From: JAJPJX01 sp964568355
GTDB taxonomy: Bacteria; Acidobacteriota; Terriglobia; Bryobacterales; Bryobacteraceae
Assembly: GCA_964568355.1 (NCBI GenBank)
Contig: CAZMRK010000621.1
Coordinates: 1-11,030 of the forward strand
Direction of reading: 5' to 3'
DNA length: 11,030 bases
Numbering within the stretch: the first letter of the stretch is position 1; every line of letters begins with the position of its first letter. Under the pieces are notes generated by a model. The model ran no database searches. It saw only the letters and a list, made by a program, of their open reading frames with translations, and was not told the DNA's origin. Below are positions 6,526 through 11,030 of this stretch, one piece after another. Both the position numbers and the translations under genes were made by a program.

Positions 6526-7398
6526 ATGTCCGCCGAATTTACAGCCACACTTTTCTCGGGAAGTTCGTGGAACGGTTCGTCCATAATAGTGGGCGTTGCC
6601 TCGGGCAATCGTTATTTTCGGATGAATTCAGCCCAGCTTCAGAGCTCGGGATTCTTTAAAAACATTCGTTCAGAGGAACCCGTGGCCACCACTGAAGCCG
6701 ATGCGAACGTGATCCTGTTCACCAATTCCTTCTTTAACGTCGTCAGTGCCCCCGATTACGCAGGCCAGTTCCTCCAGGTCAGCGCGGCGGCGTCATTCGG
6801 AGATGCTTTCTGGACCTTTCCAGGGTTTCAGGCGGCCAGTGTGCTCCTGGTCGCCGGCAATCGCAAGGGCCACACGGAATTGCGGGTAAGTTTCACGACC
6901 ATCATGCTGAATAAATGGAAGCAGCTTCTCGATGCGCAGCTAGCGGGTACACAAGCCAGCCGGGATGGGGATCCCACACTCACATGGGAGATGTTCCCTG
7001 CCGGCATCAGCTATCTCTCTCCGCAAGGCACTTATCTCAAAATCTCGCAACCATTGCATATTTCGATGCCGTGGTATTGGGCTGATTATGCGGCGTCGAT
7101 GACCTATCATATTCTGCTCTTTATCGATGGGGCACATCACCTTCGAGCCTTCGGTCAGCGTTGGGCGTACTGGGTCGAGAGCGGAGCGAAGGCGCACGAG
7201 ATCGGAGGCGAGCTGAAACCCAAAGTGAAGGCGGGCTTATCTACTTTGGTCGATCAAGTGAATAACAGCTTGAAGGCGTTCGATAAGACACCGATCAACG
7301 ACGTCTACTACCTGCCTGGTAATCAGGTGCAGCCGATCGGAACCAATTTTCTGACTGGAACCACAATCGATGACATTACAATTGTGATCGAAATTTGA
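6526..7398 (+). CDS. Unrecognised 290-aa protein with crystallin-like N-terminal half
   Basis: The ATG is preceded by GGAGG at 6511-6515, 10 bases upstream and within the end of the preceding gene. Residues 6-50 (TATLFSGSSWNGSS, then VGVASGNRYF, then GFFKNIRS) and residues 60-110 (ANVILFTNSFF, then YAGQFLQVS, then GFQAASVLLV) each resemble a beta/gamma-crystallin Greek-key motif: an aromatic/Gly hairpin, a middle strand, and an S-containing loop leading to the last strand. This would make a two-motif domain, seen by eye only. Residues 125-145 are an amphipathic helix. Residues 175-220 are rich in Trp/Tyr/His (PWYWADYAASMTYHILLFID, then HHLRAFGQRWAYW). Residues 222-255 are helical and Lys-rich, and the C terminus has a YLPGNQVQPIGT turn followed by TIDDITIVIEI, a final beta strand. 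No signal peptide, twin-Arg or long membrane segment is present. Function is unknown. Genes with crystallin folds are often Ca2+-binding or structural; the rest of the protein matches nothing I can name. Confidence 0.7.
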   Translation: MSAEFTATLFSGSSWNGSSIIVGVASGNRYFRMNSAQLQSSGFFKNIRSEEPVATTEADANVILFTNSFFNVVSAPDYAGQFLQVSAAASFGDAFWTFPGFQAASVLLVAGNRKGHTELRVSFTTIMLNKWKQLLDAQLAGTQASRDGDPTLTWEMFPAGISYLSPQGTYLKISQPLHISMPWYWADYAASMTYHILLFIDGAHHLRAFGQRWAYWVESGAKAHEIGGELKPKVKAGLSTLVDQVNNSLKAFDKTPINDVYYLPGNQVQPIGTNFLTGTTIDDITIVIEI

Positions 7399-7418
7399 GC
7401 CGGTCAAGACTGCGGTCG

Positions 7419-7442
7419 GCCGAATAACGGGTGTTTGGCTTT
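7419..7442 (+). terminator. Weak possible terminator between convergent genes
   Basis: GCCGAA (7419-7424) and TTTGGC (7434-7439) form a 6-bp stem with one G-U pair and a 9-base loop, followed by TTT. It is the only hairpin candidate in the 42-base gap between the third orphan gene and the convergent DUF1501 gene. It is short and weak. Confidence 0.25.
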
Positions 7443-8886
7443 ACGCTTTGGCGATCTGCGGGATCACCTCGCCGTAGACGTCGGTGAGGCGCATGTGGCG
7501 GCCCTGATAGAAGTAGGTCAGCCGGGTATGATCCATGCCCAGCAGATGCAGGACCGTCGCATGCAGGTCGTGGATGGAGATGGGCTGCTGCTCGGCTTTG
7601 TAGCCGAATTCGTCGCTGGCCCCGATCACCTGGCCTCCGCGAATGCGCGCTCCGGCCATCCAGATCGACATCGCGCCCGGATTGTGGTCGCGCCCCACGC
7701 CGCGCTGTGAGATCGGCATGCGTCCGAACTCGCCCTGCCAGATCACCAGCGTGGTGTCGAGCAGGCCCGTGGTCTTCAGGTCGGTCAGCAGCGCGGAGAT
7801 CGGCTGATCGACTTCCGCGGCGTGCTGCGTGTGGTTCTCCTTGACATTGCCGTGGGCATCCCAGGTGTCGGTGTTCTGGTTGCCCAGGCCGCCGTGGTAG
7901 ATCTGGACGAACCGCACGCCGCGCTCTACCAGGCGCCGCGCCATCAGGCACTGCCGTCCGAACGGCGCGGTGATCTGGTTGTCCAGCCCGTAGAGCTTGC
8001 GCGTCGCCTCGCTCTCGCTCTCGACGGCTACGGCTTCCGGGGCGCAGCCCTGCATCCGGTAGGCCAGCTCATAGGACGAGATGCGCGCCGCCAGCTCCGA
8101 GCTGCCGGGATACTTCTCCAGGTCCATGCGGTTGAGCTTATCCAGCAGATCCAGACGGGCACGCTGTTCCTCGGCGGTCACCGTCTCGGGCGGCTTCAGG
8201 TCCACGATGGGCGTGCTCGTGGGCCGGAATACGGTGCCCTGGTAGGCGGCCGGCATGAACCCGGCGCTCCAGTTGGCCGGACCACCGAATGGCCCGCCCC
8301 GCGCGTCGTAGATCACCACGAACGCGGGCAGGTTCTGGTTCTCCGATCCCAGGCCGTAGGTCACCCACGCTCCCACGCTGGGAAAGCCCATGCGGATCAC
8401 GCCCGTCGCCAGCTCATAGTGGGCCTGTACGTGGTCGTTGGATTTCCCATAAACCGAGCGCAGAATGGCCAGGTCATCCACATGGCTCGCCATCCGCGGG
8501 AAAATCTCGGAGACCTCAATGCCGCTCTGGCCGTATTTCTGAAAAGTGAACGGGCTGGGCATCAGCGGGCCGGGATGCCCCTGGCGCACCACGATCTCGC
8601 CTTTACCGGTAAGCGGCTGGCCGGCGTAGCGGGTGAGCGCGGGCTTGGGATCGAAGGTATCGATGTGACTCACGCCGCCGCTCATGAACAGCGAAATCAC
8701 CGCTTTCGCCCGGGCGGGGAAGTGCGGCGGCTTGGGCGTGAAGGGAGTGGCCCCCGCGGGTTTTGAATCACAGGCGTTCTCGCCGGCCAGCAGGTTCTGC
8801 TGGTTCAACAGGTGGGCCAGAGCCAGGCCGCTCAGGCCGCCGCCGGCTTCAAACAGGAACTCGCGTCTGGAACGGACATATTTCAT
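7441..8886 (-). CDS. DUF1501 family protein, Tat-exported
   Basis: A 481-residue protein, full length for the DUF1501 (PF07394) family, which has an alkaline-phosphatase/sulfatase-like fold. The N terminus contains SRREFLFEAGGG (residues 6-17), a twin-arginine motif followed by a hydrophobic stretch, so export as a folded protein by the Tat pathway is likely. Family blocks are present in order: FMSGGVSHIDTFDPKP (67-82), SVYGKSNDHVQAHYELATG (144-162), WDAHGN (342-347), GEFGRMP (385-391), GRDHNPG (398-404) and HDLHATVLHLLGMDH (439-453); the conserved His/Asp residues in these are presumably the metal ligands. The ATG overlaps the stop of the upstream DUF1553 gene by four bases (ATGA), with no obvious ribosome binding site, so translation is probably coupled. 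The biochemical activity of DUF1501 proteins is not established; frequent occurrence beside DUF1549/DUF1553 proteins and in carbohydrate or sulfatase-rich genomes suggests a role in periplasmic polymer breakdown. Family call is firm. Confidence 0.9.
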   Translation of the reverse strand: MKYVRSRREFLFEAGGGLSGLALAHLLNQQNLLAGENACDSKPAGATPFTPKPPHFPARAKAVISLFMSGGVSHIDTFDPKPALTRYAGQPLTGKGEIVVRQGHPGPLMPSPFTFQKYGQSGIEVSEIFPRMASHVDDLAILRSVYGKSNDHVQAHYELATGVIRMGFPSVGAWVTYGLGSENQNLPAFVVIYDARGGPFGGPANWSAGFMPAAYQGTVFRPTSTPIVDLKPPETVTAEEQRARLDLLDKLNRMDLEKYPGSSELAARISSYELAYRMQGCAPEAVAVESESEATRKLYGLDNQITAPFGRQCLMARRLVERGVRFVQIYHGGLGNQNTDTWDAHGNVKENHTQHAAEVDQPISALLTDLKTTGLLDTTLVIWQGEFGRMPISQRGVGRDHNPGAMSIWMAGARIRGGQVIGASDEFGYKAEQQPISIHDLHATVLHLLGMDHTRLTYFYQGRHMRLTDVYGEVIPQIAKA

Positions 8887-11030
8887 CGCAGGTACAGAAA
8901 CTCGTTCAGGTTGAGCAGCACGTGAGTCAGGTCCACCAGCTTATGCTGGGCCAGGAAAGCTCGGGCTACGCTGCGCTCCTCGGGACGGGGCGGCCGGTTG
9001 AGCGCAATCTGATATGCCACTTCGATCTGTTTCTCGGGATCGGCGGGCGCCGCTTCGGCCACCCGCCCGGCAAGTAACTCGGCCTGTTTGAGAACGAACT
9101 CGTCGTTCAGCAACGTGAGGGCTTGCGTCGGCACGGTCGAAGCATCGCGGCGGCTGCAGCTCAGGTTCTGGTCCGGTAAATCGAAGACTTCGAAGAAGGG
9201 GAAGGGAAGCCCCCGCTTGCGATATATGTACACGCTTCGCCGCCACACCTCCGGCCCGTCCGCGCGCGACTCCCAGATGCCTTTGTTCATGGAGGCCAGG
9301 ATCTCCGGCTGGAGCGGCGGGAAAATCGGACGGCCGAACATCTGCGGGTTCAGCCCGCCGGAGACCGCGAGGATGCTGTCGCGCAGCGTCTCCGCATCCA
9401 GCCGCTGAATCCGGAAGCGCCAGAGATAGAGATTGTCGGGATCTTTGGCAAGGTCGGCCGGTTCGCCGAACTGCGAGGAGCGCTGGTAGGCCTCCGAGGT
9501 CATGATCAGCCGGTGCATCTGGCGGAGGCTCCACCCGCGCTCCATGAACTCGACCGCCAGCCAGTCCAGCAGTTCCGGATGCGTCGGGCGGTCGCCCATC
9601 TTGCCGAAATTGTCGGCCGTGGCCACGATGCCGCGGCCGAAGTGATGCAGCCAGATGCGGTTGACCTCCACGCGCGCGGTCAGCGGATTCTCGCGCGAGG
9701 TGAGCCATTCGGCCAAAGCGCGGCGGCGGCCCGACGTGTGCCCATCGGCCGGGGGAAGCGCGGCCGGCGGATTGCCGTAGGTGATCACCTTAACGAAGCC
9801 CGGCTGCATCCGGGATCCGTGGCTTTCGATATCGCCGTGATAGAGGAAATAGGAGGGCGGCGCCTGGTAGCGGCCGTGCCCGTTCCATAGGAAGGACCCC
9901 TCGATGGCCTCATGCTTGACGCCCTTACCCGGCGCCGGTTCGTCGCCCGGTCCGTCCGGGGCAAAGCGATAGTCGCCGTCGGTCACGGCCATGGCCATGG
10001 GGATCGGTGCCGGCCGCTCCCGTTCGATGGCGCGGATCTGGCCTTGCAGGCGCTGGCGCTCGGCGCGATCGGCGGGCGTAATGACGGTGTCGATCTCGGA
10101 CGAGGATACCGAGACCGTGCGGATGATCTGGTTCGCCAGCAGCACCTGGCCGGGCGTGCGGTGCTCTTCCGGCGTGGCGATGGCCTCCTGGACGTTGGCC
10201 GGAAACTGCTTGTACTTGGCCGGCAGCAGCGCCTTGCGGTAAGGCTCTTCGATCTCGCGGATGCGCCGGCGCAGCGGCTGGATGCGCGCGTCGATCTCCG
10301 CCATCCGCTGCTGGTAGCGCGCCGCTTCCGCGGGCGGCACCAGCGGCTGCTCCACTTCCACGTAGCCGAACAGCGAAGCCTGCAGGCTGTAGTAGTCCTT
10401 CTGGGCGATCGGATCGAATTTGTGGTTGTGGCAGCGCGCGCACTGGATCGTCAGCCCCAGAACCCCGCGGCCGATCGTGGCGATCATATCGTCCAGATAC
10501 TCGTAGCGGTACTGCGGATTGTCCTTCTCGCGGAAGCCTACCTTGGCGTAGGAGCGCAGAAAGCCGGTGGCGATGCGAGTCTCGTTGGTCGTCTGGTCCA
10601 GTTCATCGCCGGCGATCTGTTCCTGAAGGAAGCGGTTATAAGGCTTGTCTTCGTTATAGGAGCGGATCACGTAGTCGCGGTAGCGCCAGGCATTCGGACG
10701 GTCGAAGTCGTGCTCGAAGCCGTTGGAATCGGCGTAGCGGGCCACGTCCAGCCAATAGCGCCCCCAGCGCTCTCCGTAATGCGGAGAGGCCAGCAGGCGG
10801 TCGATCAGCCGCTCCCAGGCGCCGGGTGCCTGGTCTTCCAGGAATTGGGCCGCTTCGGAGGGTGTCGGCGGCAGCCCCGTGAGATCCAGGAACGCCCGGC
10901 GCAGCAGCGTCCGGCGGTCGGCCTTGGGGCCCGGCTTCAGGCCTTTGGCCTCCATCGCCTGGAGCAAAAAGGCATCGATCGGATGGGATGCGCCGTTTTG
11001 TGGAACCGGCGGGCGCACGGGCTGCCGGAA
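8883..11030 (-). CDS. DUF1549 / DUF1553 domain protein (PSCyt2-PSD1), 5' truncated by window
   Basis: The frame is open to the window edge, giving 715 visible residues; the codon at 11018 is an internal GTG (Val), not a start. The first residues (FRQPVRPPVP, then HPIDAFLLQAMEAKGLKP) are the usual lead-in to DUF1549 (PF07583). DUF1549 covers about 16-225 and includes LTGLPPTP (50-57), ERWGRYWLDVARYADSNG (87-104) and the heme-type motif CARCH (197-201) followed by NHKFDPI. An Arg/Glu-rich probably coiled segment follows (about 233-262), then a variable middle part. DUF1553 (PF07587) covers about 434-690, with RVEVNRIWLHHFGRGIV, DNFGKMGDRPTHPELLDWLA, LDAETLRDSILAVSGGLNPQ and a PTQALTLLND block. 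Family members often carry a further cytochrome-c-like domain (PSCyt1) and a signal peptide at the N terminus, which would be beyond the window. Likely an exported protein, possibly redox-active through the CxxCH site. It forms a translationally coupled unit with the DUF1501 gene. Reaction unknown. Confidence 0.9.
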   Translation of the reverse strand, partial: FRQPVRPPVPQNGASHPIDAFLLQAMEAKGLKPGPKADRRTLLRRAFLDLTGLPPTPSEAAQFLEDQAPGAWERLIDRLLASPHYGERWGRYWLDVARYADSNGFEHDFDRPNAWRYRDYVIRSYNEDKPYNRFLQEQIAGDELDQTTNETRIATGFLRSYAKVGFREKDNPQYRYEYLDDMIATIGRGVLGLTIQCARCHNHKFDPIAQKDYYSLQASLFGYVEVEQPLVPPAEAARYQQRMAEIDARIQPLRRRIREIEEPYRKALLPAKYKQFPANVQEAIATPEEHRTPGQVLLANQIIRTVSVSSSEIDTVITPADRAERQRLQGQIRAIERERPAPIPMAMAVTDGDYRFAPDGPGDEPAPGKGVKHEAIEGSFLWNGHGRYQAPPSYFLYHGDIESHGSRMQPGFVKVITYGNPPAALPPADGHTSGRRRALAEWLTSRENPLTARVEVNRIWLHHFGRGIVATADNFGKMGDRPTHPELLDWLAVEFMERGWSLRQMHRLIMTSEAYQRSSQFGEPADLAKDPDNLYLWRFRIQRLDAETLRDSILAVSGGLNPQMFGRPIFPPLQPEILASMNKGIWESRADGPEVWRRSVYIYRKRGLPFPFFEVFDLPDQNLSCSRRDASTVPTQALTLLNDEFVLKQAELLAGRVAEAAPADPEKQIEVAYQIALNRPPRPEERSVARAFLAQHKLVDLTHVLLNLNEFLYLR

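Noticed and set aside
5158..7398. Mobile element or prophage fragment
   Set aside because: No transposase, integrase, terminal inverted repeats, target duplications or phage structural motifs were recognised; only composition and novelty hint at transfer.
7822..8766. Plus-strand open frame of 314 codons opposite DUF1501
   Set aside because: DUF1501 on the minus strand is full length with all family motifs; the opposite frame gives a His/Arg/Gly-rich sequence without a domain.
11016..11018. GTG as start of the DUF1549/1553 gene
   Set aside because: The frame is open to the window edge and the upstream residues match the family's usual lead-in; members are normally longer with an exported N terminus.
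1..11030. CRISPR array, tRNA, rRNA or riboswitch
   Set aside because: No regularly spaced repeats, tRNA-like cloverleaf, rRNA or recognisable riboswitch core was seen on either strand; the few gaps are all under 160 bases.

Overview
The window reads as a chromosomal segment of a moderately GC-rich bacterium, most likely an Acidobacteriota member of the Solibacter/Bryobacter type. That placement is an inference from gene content. It rests on a large Oar-like TonB-dependent outer-membrane protein, a membrane protein with an N-terminal regulator-like domain and C-terminal TPRs, and a DUF1549/DUF1553 + DUF1501 pair. Acidobacteriota and Planctomycetota genomes carry many copies of these families. 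No tRNA, rRNA, CRISPR array, transposase or integrase is visible.

Layout. (1) Positions 1-3475, plus strand: the 3' part of an Oar-like TonB-dependent receptor (5' end outside the window). Twelve bases later comes a secreted FAD-dependent oxidoreductase with a TTG start. The two look like one transcription unit, closed by a 13-bp perfect hairpin with a T-run at 3496-3542. (2) Positions 3552-5024, minus strand: a TPR protein with a winged-helix-like N-terminal domain and one membrane segment, convergent to the oxidoreductase. (3) Positions 5158-7398, plus strand: three genes I do not recognise (250, 151 and 290 aa), divergent from the TPR gene. The last two are 7 bases apart. Their base composition looks lower in GC than the flanks. 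The third has an N-terminal half resembling two beta/gamma-crystallin-type Greek-key motifs. (4) Positions 7441-11030, minus strand: a DUF1549/DUF1553 protein (5' end outside the window) overlapping by 4 bases (ATGA) a Tat-exported DUF1501 protein.

How they may work together: the receptor and the secreted flavoenzyme would import and oxidise an unidentified compound at the cell envelope. The DUF1549/1553-DUF1501 pair is a standard two-gene unit of unknown but probably exported, possibly carbohydrate-related, function. The most novel part is the three-gene block facing the TPR gene. The shared 133-base intergenic region has a minus-strand TTGACA promoter candidate whose spacer contains a perfect 10-bp palindrome, which would suit local or autogenous control. 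Three consecutive genes around this area start with non-ATG codons (TTG, TTG, GTG), each with a strong ribosome binding site. There is no gene-free stretch over 300 bases; the largest gaps are 5025-5157 and 5911-6062.
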